A model generated the notes under the pieces. The model was given only the letters and a program-made list of their open reading frames with translations, had not been told where the DNA came from and ran no database searches. This document shows, piece after piece, positions 16,797 through 25,307 of a stretch of DNA of 64,000 nucleotides. A program made the position numbers and the translations under genes. This DNA is from Tolumonas sp008015085. Lineage in GTDB: Bacteria; Pseudomonadota; Gammaproteobacteria; Enterobacterales; Aeromonadaceae. The stretch lies in the NCBI GenBank assembly GCA_029265125.1, contig JAJUJX010000003.1, positions 186,001 to 250,000 on the forward strand, written 5' to 3'. Each line of letters opens with the position of its first letter. The stretch's first letter is position 1.

Positions 16797-17627
16797 GTGA
16801 AAGCTGAATCTCCTTTTGATTGTCTGAAGCCGGAAGCCATCGCTGCCATAGCTGAAGACGTCGTCCATGGTAAAGCAACAAAACCCGCCCAAAAAGCATT
16901 CTTCTTAGCCATCACCGCTGGTGCATTTATCGCAATCGCCTTTGTTTTTTACGTAACAGCACTTGCTACCGGTAATAACAAGTTGGTTGGTGGTATCTGT
17001 TTTGCGTTAGGCCTGATACTGTGTGTTCTGCTTGGTGGTGAGTTGTTCACTTCAACTACACTAACCATTGTTGCCCGAGCAGCCAAGCGCATCACTTGGG
17101 GACAGATGTTCAAAAACTGGGGTATTGTTTATTTTGGCAACCTGATCGGTGGCTTGCTGATTGTCGCCCTGATTATGCTGAGCAGCCAATATACTGCCGG
17201 TGAAGGTCAGTGGGGCAAAGTTGCATTATCTGTCGCACAACATAAAATTCATCATACCTTCATTGAAGCCGTTGCATTGGGTATCATGTGTAACCTGATG
17301 GTTTGTCTTGCGACCTGGATGTCGTTCGGTGGTCGCACTATGACAGATAAAGCATTAATTATGATCCTCCCTGTTGCCATGTTCGTAGCTTCAGGTTTCG
17401 AGCATAGTATTGCTAACATGTTCATGATCCCTGTCGGCATCGCTATTGAGAATTTTGCAGCGCCGGAATTCTGGCAAGCCATTGGTGCTCAGCAATCAGC
17501 CTTTGCGGATCTGACAATTCAGAATTTTGTTATCAACAATCTAATTCCAGTCACTATCGGTAATATCATTGGCGGTGGTGTTATGGTTGGTCTTACATAC
17601 TGGTTCATTTTCCGTCGTCATCACTAA
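16797..17627 (+). CDS. focA: Formate channel FocA
   Basis: FocA is a pentameric inner-membrane channel that moves formate out during fermentation and back in at low pH. The 276-residue protein has six hydrophobic segments and FNT-family motifs (KAFFLAITAGAFIAIAFVFY, GGELFTSTT, MFVASGFEHSIANMF, NLIPVTIGNIIGGGVMVG). The start is GTG (VKAESPFDCLKPEA), the same position as in E. coli FocA. pflB follows after 53 bases, with focA and pflB read from the FNR-type promoter upstream. Confidence 0.96.
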   Translation: MKAESPFDCLKPEAIAAIAEDVVHGKATKPAQKAFFLAITAGAFIAIAFVFYVTALATGNNKLVGGICFALGLILCVLLGGELFTSTTLTIVARAAKRITWGQMFKNWGIVYFGNLIGGLLIVALIMLSSQYTAGEGQWGKVALSVAQHKIHHTFIEAVALGIMCNLMVCLATWMSFGGRTMTDKALIMILPVAMFVASGFEHSIANMFMIPVGIAIENFAAPEFWQAIGAQQSAFADLTIQNFVINNLIPVTIGNIIGGGVMVGLTYWFIFRRHH

Positions 17628-17680
17628 TCAAGTGCTGATTCCGGAAGTTAATACATCAATACCGAAGAGGTAATGAAAAA

Positions 17681-19963
17681 ATGGCAGAGTTAAGTGAAAA
17701 ATGTCTGAAAGCGTGGGAAGGTTTTGCTCCTGGTGCATGGCAGTCAGAAGTAAACACCCGTGATTTCATCCAGAAAAACTACACCCCTTACGAGGGTGAT
17801 GAATCCTTCCTGGCTGGCGAATCAGAAGCCACAGCCAAACTGTGGGAACAGGTTATGGAAGGTATCAAGGAAGAAAACCGTACCCATGCTCCTGTAGACT
17901 TTGATACTGATCTGCCGTCAACCATCACCTCTCATGATGCTGGTTACATCAACAAAGATCTGGAAAAGATCGTTGGTCTGCAGACTGAAAAACCGCTGAA
18001 ACGCGCTATCGTCGCTTTCGGTGGTATCAAAATGGTTGAAGGCTCTTGTGAAGTTTACGGTCGTAAACTGGACCCACAAGTTAAAAAAATCTTCACTGAC
18101 TACCGTAAAACTCACAACCAGGGCGTTTTCGATGTTTACACTAAAGACATCCTGAACTGCCGTAAGTCTGGTGTTATCACTGGTCTGCCTGATGCGTATG
18201 GCCGTGGCCGTATCATCGGTGATTACCGCCGTGTAGCACTGTACGGTATCGACTTCCTGATGGCTGACAAACTGGCTCAGTTCAAATCTCTGCAAGCCAA
18301 AATGGAAGCAGGTGAAGATCTGGAAGCAACCATCCGTCTGCGTGAAGAAATCTCTGAACAGCACCGTGCACTGAACCAGCTGAAAATCATGGCTGCTAAA
18401 TACGGTTGCGATATCTCTGGCCCTGCAACTACTGCACAGGAAGCTGTACAGTGGACTTACTTCGGTTACCTTGGCGCAGTTAAGAGCCAGAACGGTGCTG
18501 CAATGTCTTTCGGCCGTACTGCAACCTTCCTGGACGTGTACTTCGAACGTGACATCAAAAAAGGCCTGATCACTGAAGCTGAAGCACAGGAAATCATCGA
18601 TCACCTGATCATGAAACTGCGTATGGTTCGTTTCCTGCGTACTCCAGAATACGACACTCTGTTCTCTGGCGACCCAATCTGGGCAACCGAGTCTCTGGGT
18701 GGTATGGGTGTTGACGGTCGCACTCTGGTAACTAAGACTTCTTTCCGTTACCTGAATACCCTGTACACCATGGGCCCATCACCAGAGCCTAACATGACCA
18801 TCCTGTGGTCTGAACAGTTGCCAATGGGCTTCAAAAAATACTGCGCTAAAGTATCTATCGATACCTCTTCAGTTCAGTACGAAAACGATGACCTGATGCG
18901 TAACGATTTCAACAACGATGACTATGCAATCGCTTGTTGCGTGTCGCCAATGGTGATCGGTAAACAAATGCAGTTCTTCGGCGCTCGTGCAAACCTGGCT
19001 AAAACCATGTTGTACGCAATCAATGGCGGCGTAGACGAAAAAATGAAAATCCAGGTTGGTCCGAAAACAGAACCAATCAAGTCAGAATACCTGGACTACG
19101 ACGATGTCATGGATCGTCTGGACCATTTCATGGATTGGCTGGCAACTCAGTACGTCACCGCACTGAACATCATCCACTACATGCATGACAAATACAGCTA
19201 CGAAGCAATTCAGCTGGCTCTGCATGACCGTGACGTGATCCGTACTATGGCTTGTGGTATCGCAGGTCTGTCTGTCGCTGCTGACTCACTGTCTGCAATC
19301 AAATACGCGAAAGTTAAACCGATTCGTGATGAAGACGGCATTGCTATCGACTTCGAAATCGAAGGCGAATACCCACAATTCGGTAACAACGATGAGCGTG
19401 TAGATAGCATCGCTTGTGATCTGGTTGAACGCTTCATGACCAAGATCCAACATCGTAAGACTTACCGTAATGCGATCCCAACTCAGTCAGTTCTGACCAT
19501 TACTTCTAACGTTGTATATGGTAAGAAAACTGGTAACACCCCTGATGGTCGTCGTGCTGGTGCTCCGTTTGGCCCAGGCGCTAACCCAATGCACGGTCGT
19601 GACCAGAAAGGTGCGGTAGCATCTCTGACTTCTGTTGCTAAACTGCCATTCGCTTACGCTAAAGACGGTATCTCTTACACCTTCTCTATCGTTCCGAATG
19701 CACTGGGTAAAGAAGCTGATGCTCAGAAAGCCAACCTGGTTGGTCTGATGGATGGTTACTTCCACCACGAAGCAAACATCGAAGGTGGTCAACACCTGAA
19801 CGTCAACGTAATGAACCGTGAAATGCTGCTGGACGCAATGGAAAATCCTGAGAAATATCCTCAGCTGACTATCCGTGTATCTGGTTACGCTGTACGTTTC
19901 AACTCACTGACTAAAGAACAGCAACAAGACGTTATTACTCGTACTTTCACACAGTCTATGTAA
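17681..19963 (+). CDS. pflB: Pyruvate formate-lyase
   Basis: PflB is the oxygen-sensitive glycyl radical enzyme that splits pyruvate with CoA into acetyl-CoA and formate. The 760-residue protein has the two catalytic cysteines in IACCVSPMVIG (about 418-420) and the radical Gly in the C-terminal IRVSGYAVRFN (residue 735). Codon use is strongly biased towards the common codons (GGT, CTG, CGT, AAC), a sign of very high expression. It sits in focA-pflB with pflA after its own terminator; acetyl-CoA would go to Pta-AckA encoded 3 kb downstream. Confidence 0.98.
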   Translation: MAELSEKCLKAWEGFAPGAWQSEVNTRDFIQKNYTPYEGDESFLAGESEATAKLWEQVMEGIKEENRTHAPVDFDTDLPSTITSHDAGYINKDLEKIVGLQTEKPLKRAIVAFGGIKMVEGSCEVYGRKLDPQVKKIFTDYRKTHNQGVFDVYTKDILNCRKSGVITGLPDAYGRGRIIGDYRRVALYGIDFLMADKLAQFKSLQAKMEAGEDLEATIRLREEISEQHRALNQLKIMAAKYGCDISGPATTAQEAVQWTYFGYLGAVKSQNGAAMSFGRTATFLDVYFERDIKKGLITEAEAQEIIDHLIMKLRMVRFLRTPEYDTLFSGDPIWATESLGGMGVDGRTLVTKTSFRYLNTLYTMGPSPEPNMTILWSEQLPMGFKKYCAKVSIDTSSVQYENDDLMRNDFNNDDYAIACCVSPMVIGKQMQFFGARANLAKTMLYAINGGVDEKMKIQVGPKTEPIKSEYLDYDDVMDRLDHFMDWLATQYVTALNIIHYMHDKYSYEAIQLALHDRDVIRTMACGIAGLSVAADSLSAIKYAKVKPIRDEDGIAIDFEIEGEYPQFGNNDERVDSIACDLVERFMTKIQHRKTYRNAIPTQSVLTITSNVVYGKKTGNTPDGRRAGAPFGPGANPMHGRDQKGAVASLTSVAKLPFAYAKDGISYTFSIVPNALGKEADAQKANLVGLMDGYFHHEANIEGGQHLNVNVMNREMLLDAMENPEKYPQLTIRVSGYAVRFNSLTKEQQQDVITRTFTQSM

Positions 19964-19981
19964 TCTCGTTCTGTTCATAAG

Positions 19982-20013
19982 AAACCCTGGCTGGAAACAG
20001 CCGGGGTTTTTTT
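19982..20013 (+). terminator. Terminator after pflB
   Basis: AACCCTGGCTG (19983-19993), loop GAAA, CAGCCGGGGTT (19998-20008) with one G-T pair, then seven T. A classic intrinsic terminator 19 bases after the pflB stop, separating it from pflA. Confidence 0.9.
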
Positions 20014-20108
20014 ATGGATATAAGTTCAGCTTTGAACTTTGTCTCCGTGCTCCACGTATAAATATGTAATAAAATGAACGTTATTAAAGAAGTATTCTGG
20101 AGTTAACA

Positions 20109-20855
20109 ATGACAATTAAAGGCCGTATTCATTCTATAGAAACATGCGGAACGGTAGATGGGCCAGGGATCCGTTTCATTGCTTTTTTCCAGGGATGTCT
20201 GATGCGCTGTAAATATTGTCATAATCGTGACACCTGGGATACTGAAGGTGGCAAGGAAGTTACTGTTGACGATTTAATGAAAGATCTACTTTCGTATCGT
20301 CATTTCATGAAATCCTCTGGCGGTGGGGTAACAGCCTCCGGTGGTGAAGCTACACTCCAAAAAGAGTTTGTTACTGAATGGTTCAAAGCCTGTAAAGCTC
20401 AGGGTATTCACACCTGCCTGGATACCAATGGTTTTATCCGCCATTACGATGAAGCTCTTGATGCCCTGCTGGATCAGACCGATTTAGTCATGCTTGATAT
20501 CAAGCATATGAATGATGATATCCATATTCCGCTCACCCATGTCAGTAATAAATATTGCCTTGAATTTGCCCGTTATCTGGCCAAAAAAGGCAAAACAATG
20601 TGGATCCGTTATGTGGTCGTTCCTGGGTGGAGTGATGATGATGCCGGCGCCCACGCACTGGGGGCGTTCATTCGTGATGAACTGGGCGGGAAAGTAGAAA
20701 AACTGGAAATGTTGCCTTACCACGAACTAGGCAAACACAAATGGATAGCCATGGGCGAGAAATATGAATTAGAAGGTGTTCACCCACCTAAAAAGGAAGT
20801 AATGGAACACCTGAAAGAGATTCTGGTTTCTTATGGCGTTAAAGCCAATTACTAA
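20109..20855 (+). CDS. pflA: Pyruvate formate-lyase-activating enzyme
   Basis: PflA is a radical SAM enzyme that makes the glycyl radical on PflB. The CxxxCxxC cluster motif is in FQGCLMRCKYCHNRD (Cys 30, 34, 37), followed by the GGE-type AdoMet motif in SGGEA. 248 residues is the family size. The ATG has a GGAG ribosome site. It has its own promoter region after the pflB terminator, and its stop abuts the stop of the convergent yfbV gene with no intervening base. Confidence 0.97.
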   Translation: MTIKGRIHSIETCGTVDGPGIRFIAFFQGCLMRCKYCHNRDTWDTEGGKEVTVDDLMKDLLSYRHFMKSSGGGVTASGGEATLQKEFVTEWFKACKAQGIHTCLDTNGFIRHYDEALDALLDQTDLVMLDIKHMNDDIHIPLTHVSNKYCLEFARYLAKKGKTMWIRYVVVPGWSDDDAGAHALGAFIRDELGGKVEKLEMLPYHELGKHKWIAMGEKYELEGVHPPKKEVMEHLKEILVSYGVKANY

Positions 20856-21278
20856 TCACTGAAACAGAAAAACCCGATCCAGTTGTTCAAAGGCTTTTCG
20901 CAATGTCTTTGCCAAATCGAAATAACTGGGTCGGCTGACCGAAGGTTCACAATTCATTTTTTGGTTAATATCAAAATACCAACGAGACAGCGAGGGTGGT
21001 AGGAGCGTATCCGCTCGGCGGCCCAACCAGTAATAACCCTGTACAGGCAAGCTAAGCGCGAATAAACAGGTAGCGATAAACGTAGGCCAGTTAGCAGGAT
21101 GTCCCCATTGCAATTGTACGCAACCGCTGATCACCACGAGTGCCGGAATTACTTTTTTTGCCCAGGAAAGCAGATAGATGATGCGCTGTTCCGGAAATAA
21201 GGACATTAATTCAGGTTGCCGGGGCCACGCAGAACAATAATCCGCGCCTAAAGTCAGTGTCTCGCCGAAAGATTTCAT
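20856..21278 (-). CDS. yfbV: YfbV/UPF0208 membrane protein
   Basis: A 140-residue inner-membrane protein with two hydrophobic segments (about residues 42-60 and 68-92) and the family features GEDYxxxWPxxPELxxxFPExR-like N-terminus (TLGADYCSAWPRQPELMSLF) and YFDLAKTLRKAFEQLDR C-terminus. In E. coli YfbV helps insulate the Ter macrodomain; its action here is inferred by family. It is divergent from ackA exactly as in enterobacteria and has a strong GGGAGG ribosome site. Confidence 0.9.
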   Translation of the reverse strand: MKSFGETLTLGADYCSAWPRQPELMSLFPEQRIIYLLSWAKKVIPALVVISGCVQLQWGHPANWPTFIATCLFALSLPVQGYYWLGRRADTLLPPSLSRWYFDINQKMNCEPSVSRPSYFDLAKTLRKAFEQLDRVFLFQ

Positions 21279-21408
21279 ACAACTACCTCCCTTTCCGCCA
21301 GTTTTTTAACTTTAATTCACAATAATGTAAATAAGAATCCTTTGTGATTTGGCGATATCCACTGTATCCTTCGCGCCTTAAAACCCTGCGTTTTAACAGA
21401 AAATATAC

Positions 21409-21448
21409 ACCACTTAGTTTGGGCCCGTTTATTGCCCCTGTAAGTGGT
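21409..21448. repeat. Inverted repeat upstream of the ackA promoter
   Basis: ACCACTTA (21409-21416) pairs with TAAGTGGT (21441-21448), and GGGC (21421-21424) with GCCC (21434-21437) inside. It lies in the yfbV/ackA divergent gap, upstream of the predicted ackA -10 element, so it is more likely an operator or structural DNA dyad than an ackA leader hairpin. Confidence 0.55.
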
Positions 21449-21475
21449 AAACAGTGGGCTCCTTACATAAGCATA

Positions 21476-21514
21476 TGCTATATTCTCTGCTTGTGTTTAA
21501 CATTTCTTAAACAC
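21476..21514 (+). promoter_or_regulatory. ackA extended -10 promoter and downstream dyad
   Basis: TGCTATATT (21476-21484) is an extended -10 element; a start near 21491 is expected. Immediately downstream GTGTTTAA (21493-21500) and TTAAACAC (21507-21514) form a perfect 8-base inverted repeat around CATTTC. The 8 bases between -10 and dyad (CTCTGCTT) nearly equal those before ycaO (CTGCGCTT). Confidence 0.6.
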
Positions 21515-21557
21515 ATTTGTAACTTTATATATCGGAACCCAATATTAGGATTAATGA

Positions 21558-22757
21558 ATGAGTAGCAAGTTGGTTCTTGTACTTAACTGCGGTAGTTCTT
21601 CGCTGAAATTTGCCGTAATTGACGCCACCTCTGGTGATGAAAAACTCTCAGGCTTAGCCGAATGTTTACACCTCGATGACGCCAAAATTAAGTGGAAACT
21701 GGATGGAGCTAAAGACGCCGCCGATCTGGGCAAAGGCGCAGCTCACCAGGAAGCCCTTGATTTTATCGTACAGACCATCCTGCCACGTAAGCCGGAACTG
21801 GTGACAGACCTAGTGGCTATTGGTCATCGAGTTGTACATGGTGGCGAGAAATTCACTCAGTCGGCCGTAATTGATGACAACGTGATTAAGGGCATCGAAG
21901 AATGCTGTACATTAGCGCCTCTGCATAACCCAGCCCATTTGGTCGGTATCAGCGCAGCTAAGCATGCCTTCCCGTCTCTGCCTAACGTAGCGGTATTTGA
22001 CACCGCATTCCATCAGACGATGCCTGAGCAGGCTTACCTGTATGCATTGCCGTACGAGATGTATACCCAAAACGGTATTCGCCGCTATGGCATGCACGGC
22101 ACCAGCCACTACTACATCAGCTTACAGGCAGCTGAAATGCTGAATAAACCTGTCGAAGAACTGAACATCATCAATTGCCATTTAGGTAACGGAGGCTCTG
22201 TCTGTGCGATCAAGGGAGGCCAGTCAGTAGATACTTCTATGGGGATGACTCCACTGGAAGGCTTGGTGATGGGTACTCGCTGTGGCGATATCGATCCAGC
22301 AATCATCTTCCACCTGCACGATGCACTGGGTATGAGTCTGGATGATATTCACAAAATGCTGACCAAAGAGTCAGGATTGCTCGGTCTGACGAGTGTCACC
22401 AGTGACTGCCGTTTTGTAGAAGATAACTACGAAACCAAAGAAGAAGCCAAGCGCGCCATGGATATTTATTGCTATCGTCTGGCAAAATATATCGCAGGCT
22501 ATACAGCAGCGCTGGATGGCCGTCTGGATGCCGTTGTTTTCACTGGCGGTATCGGTGAAAACTCAGCACCAATCCGTGAATTGACTCTGAATCGTTTAGG
22601 TCTGTTAGGTTTCAAAGTAAGCCATGAGGCAAACCTGAACGCTCGCTTCGGAAAACAAGGGATCATCACCGAGCCGGGTAGCACTGTAGCCATGGTAATT
22701 CCTACTAACGAAGAATGGGTAATTGCACGAGATGCAGCGAATTTAGTATCGGTATAA
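21558..22757 (+). CDS. ackA: Acetate kinase
   Basis: AckA converts acetyl phosphate and ADP to acetate and ATP, the ATP-yielding step of mixed-acid fermentation. The protein starts with SSKLVLVLNCGSSSLKFAVI (phosphate-binding Asn near residue 9) and has GHRVVHGGEKF, NCHLGNGGS, GTRCGDIDPAI and FTGGIGENS, all ASKHA acetate kinase motifs. 399 residues is standard. AGGA lies seven bases before the ATG. pta follows after 88 bases with a small hairpin between them. Confidence 0.98.
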   Translation: MSSKLVLVLNCGSSSLKFAVIDATSGDEKLSGLAECLHLDDAKIKWKLDGAKDAADLGKGAAHQEALDFIVQTILPRKPELVTDLVAIGHRVVHGGEKFTQSAVIDDNVIKGIEECCTLAPLHNPAHLVGISAAKHAFPSLPNVAVFDTAFHQTMPEQAYLYALPYEMYTQNGIRRYGMHGTSHYYISLQAAEMLNKPVEELNIINCHLGNGGSVCAIKGGQSVDTSMGMTPLEGLVMGTRCGDIDPAIIFHLHDALGMSLDDIHKMLTKESGLLGLTSVTSDCRFVEDNYETKEEAKRAMDIYCYRLAKYIAGYTAALDGRLDAVVFTGGIGENSAPIRELTLNRLGLLGFKVSHEANLNARFGKQGIITEPGSTVAMVIPTNEEWVIARDAANLVSV

Positions 22758-22769
22758 TATACAATACTC

Positions 22770-22793
22770 AAGGCTGCCACCCGGCAGCCTTTT
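22770..22793 (+). terminator. Hairpin between ackA and pta
   Basis: AAGGCTGCC (22770-22778), loop ACCC, GGCAGCCTT (22783-22791), followed by only a short T run. Probably a partial terminator or attenuator that lowers pta relative to ackA. Confidence 0.6.
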
Positions 22794-22845
22794 CATTAGT
22801 AAGTAACTGTCGAAATTTTTTCATCAGTAAACAAGGGGATATTAA

Positions 22846-25005
22846 GTGGCTCGTACAATCATGCTTATCCCGATTGGCACCGGCGTTGGCGTTACCTCTG
22901 TTAGCCTTGGTATGGTCCGGGCAATGGAGCGTCATGGCGTTAACGTTAGCTTCTTCAAGCCGGTCGCTCAACCGAGACCTGGTCAATCTGGCCCAGAAAC
23001 ATCTACTGCCGTTATTCGTGCAGGTTCAAACATCACACCTCCTGAACCACTCTCCCTGCAATATGCAGAGAATATGATCACTTCAAATAACAGCGCAGTG
23101 CTGTTGGAAGAGATCGTGGCGCTCTATCAGCGTCATATTAAAGAGAGTGGTGCAGAAGTCGTGGTGATTGAAGGGCTGGTTCCGGTTGATAAACAACCGT
23201 TTGCTAATAAGCTGAATCAGGACATCGCCACTGCACTGGATGCTGAAATCGTGTTGGTAACCCACCCAGGCAACTACTCCAGTCAGAAACTGAAAGAAAG
23301 CATTGAACTGGCTTGTGCTAACTTCGGTGGTACAAACAACAAGCGTATCGTTGGCTGCATCATCAATAAAGTTGGAGCACCAGTTGATGAACATGGCATC
23401 ACTCGGCCGGATCTGACTGAAATGTTTGAAGCTCACCACAGTGGTGATAACAGTTCAGCAGATCGTCTTGAAATTCTGCAGTTCTTCGGTAAATCACCCC
23501 TGCAGATTCTGGGCTGCATCCCATGGAATTCCCAGTTGATTGCTCCTCGTGCGATCGACCTGGCTCGTCATCTGAATGCAAAAATCATCAATGAAGGTGA
23601 AATTTACACCCGTCGCCTGAACATTGTGACATTTTGTGCTCGTTCTATTCACAACATGGTGCAGCATTTCAAACCGGGCAGTCTGCTGGTGACTTCTGGT
23701 GATCGTTCAGATGTTATCGTTTCAGCCTGTCTGTCTGCAATGAACGGCGTTAAGCTGGGTGCATTACTGCTCACCGGTGGTTATCACCCTGAGCCTCAGG
23801 TAATGGCGCTATGTCAGCAGGCGATGCAGACTGGCCTGCCGATCCTGATGATCAACACTAACACCTGGCAGACTGCTGTTAGCTTGCAGAATTTCAATGT
23901 TGAAATTCCTGCAGATGACAAAACCCGTATTGATCTGGTTCAGGATTACGTTGCAGGTCATATCGACAAACACTGGCTGGAATCTCTGACTTCAGAATCC
24001 AACTTGCCACGTCGTTTGAGCCCGCCAGCATTCCGTTATCAGCTGACTGAACTGGCACGTAAAGCGAATAAGCGCATCGTGCTGCCAGAAGGTGATGAGC
24101 CTCGTACAATCAAAGCTGCGGCTATTTGTGCTGAGCGCGGAATCGCTCGCCCTGTGCTGCTGGGTAACCCGGATGAAATCCGTCGTGTTGCCGAGCAGCA
24201 AGGTGTCGTTCTGACTGACCGGGTAGAGATCATTGATCCGGCTGAAGCACGTGAACGTTATGTTCCACGTCTGGTTGAACTGCGCAAGAGCAAAGGTATT
24301 ACTGAAGTTGTTGCCCGTGAACAGCTGGAAGACAACGTGGTACTTGGCACTCTGATGCTGGAGCGTAATGAAGTTGACGGTCTGGTTTCTGGTGCTGTAC
24401 ATACAACTGCTAACACCATTCGTCCGCCATTGCAGATCATCAAAACGGCACCAGGCAGTTCATTAGTGTCCTCGATCTTCTTCATGCTGCTGCCTGATCA
24501 GGTTCTGGTTTATGGCGACTGTGCAATCAACCCAGATCCAAACGCAGAACAACTGGCTGAAATCGCTATCCAGTCAGCTGATTCAGCTAAAGCGTTCGGT
24601 ATTGAACCTCGAGTAGCAATGATCTCCTACTCTACCGGTACCTCAGGTGCTGGTGCTGATGTAGATAAAGTGCGTGAAGCAACCCGTATTGCTAAAGAGA
24701 AACGTCCTGATCTGATCATCGACGGCCCTCTGCAATATGATGCTGCAGTAATGGCTGATGTTGCCCGTTCTAAGGCACCAAACTCACCTGTTGCTGGCCA
24801 GGCTACCGTGTTTGTATTCCCGGATCTGAACACTGGTAACACTACCTATAAAGCAGTTCAGCGTTCTGCTGATCTGGTCTCTATCGGCCCGATGCTGCAA
24901 GGTATGCGTAAACCTGTAAACGACCTGTCACGTGGTGCTCTGGTTGACGATATCGTCTATACCATCGCCCTGACTGGTATTCAGGCAACTCAAGGTCAGG
25001 AATAA
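22846..25005 (+). CDS. pta: Phosphate acetyltransferase
   Basis: Pta interconverts acetyl-CoA and acetyl phosphate. It is the long, three-domain form (719 residues): an N-terminal P-loop-like DethioBiotin-synthase-type domain (MLIPIGTGVGVTSVSLGM), a DRTGG domain in the middle (about 225-340), and the C-terminal catalytic PTA domain (about 390-715; ARKANKRIVLPEGDEPRT, YSTGTSGAGADVDKVREAT). The start is GTG with AGGGGA upstream, and MARTIMLIPIG gives the usual N-terminus. It is downstream of ackA and ends at a strong terminator. Confidence 0.97.
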   Translation: MARTIMLIPIGTGVGVTSVSLGMVRAMERHGVNVSFFKPVAQPRPGQSGPETSTAVIRAGSNITPPEPLSLQYAENMITSNNSAVLLEEIVALYQRHIKESGAEVVVIEGLVPVDKQPFANKLNQDIATALDAEIVLVTHPGNYSSQKLKESIELACANFGGTNNKRIVGCIINKVGAPVDEHGITRPDLTEMFEAHHSGDNSSADRLEILQFFGKSPLQILGCIPWNSQLIAPRAIDLARHLNAKIINEGEIYTRRLNIVTFCARSIHNMVQHFKPGSLLVTSGDRSDVIVSACLSAMNGVKLGALLLTGGYHPEPQVMALCQQAMQTGLPILMINTNTWQTAVSLQNFNVEIPADDKTRIDLVQDYVAGHIDKHWLESLTSESNLPRRLSPPAFRYQLTELARKANKRIVLPEGDEPRTIKAAAICAERGIARPVLLGNPDEIRRVAEQQGVVLTDRVEIIDPAEARERYVPRLVELRKSKGITEVVAREQLEDNVVLGTLMLERNEVDGLVSGAVHTTANTIRPPLQIIKTAPGSSLVSSIFFMLLPDQVLVYGDCAINPDPNAEQLAEIAIQSADSAKAFGIEPRVAMISYSTGTSGAGADVDKVREATRIAKEKRPDLIIDGPLQYDAAVMADVARSKAPNSPVAGQATVFVFPDLNTGNTTYKAVQRSADLVSIGPMLQGMRKPVNDLSRGALVDDIVYTIALTGIQATQGQE

Positions 25006-25021
25006 TTTCCACCTTCCTATG

Positions 25022-25050
25022 AAAAAGCCCTGATAATTCAGGGCTTTTTT
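25022..25050. terminator. Terminator after pta
   Basis: GCCCTGA (25027-25033), loop TAAT, TCAGGGC (25038-25044), flanked by five A and six T. It is nearly identical to the sapF/pgm terminator at 40049. Strong intrinsic terminator for pta. Confidence 0.92.
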
Positions 25051-25307
25051 GTATTGGTAATAAATTGAACTATCTATTACCTAAGGCCACAAACACCATA
25101 GATTAAATTCTGTATCGCGGTATAACCATCCTCTTATATCACAGTTATCCTCTGCGTTATCAACACAACATTCCACAGAAAATGTGGATAAGATCATAAA
25201 AAATAGTCTGCTATTTGCAGGAAAAACGATCCTTTCCTGCCTATCTTCCATACTGTGTGATAGCACGAGCACTCAATTTAGTTTGTTTTTTCACCGCAGG
25301 TATCTAA
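25051..25307. promoter_or_regulatory. pta-yfcH gap with DnaA-type boxes
   Basis: AT-rich gap with no convincing gene. It holds TTATCCTCT (25145-25153), TTATCAACA (25157-25165) and the inverted perfect DnaA box TGTGGATAA (25183-25191), plus CCACA-GAAAA-TGTGG as a small dyad (25173-25187). Another TGTGGATAA is inside yfcH at 25430-25438. It presumably also holds the yfcH promoter, which I cannot place with confidence. Confidence 0.5.

Noticed and set aside
16578..16915. Two minus-strand frames across the focA promoter
   Set aside because: They cross the long palindrome and FNR site and run antisense into focA; no start signals.
17918..18604. 228-residue minus-strand reading frame inside pflB
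   Set aside because: It is a shadow of the highly biased codons of pflB; composition (Phe, Thr and Val-rich) is unnatural and there is no ribosome site.
21344..21565. Small plus-strand frame in the yfbV/ackA gap
   Set aside because: It overlaps the ackA promoter, dyads and start codon; no ribosome site or recognisable protein.
25081..25272. 63-residue minus-strand frame between pta and yfcH
   Set aside because: No ribosome site, no recognisable features, and it overlaps the DnaA-type boxes.
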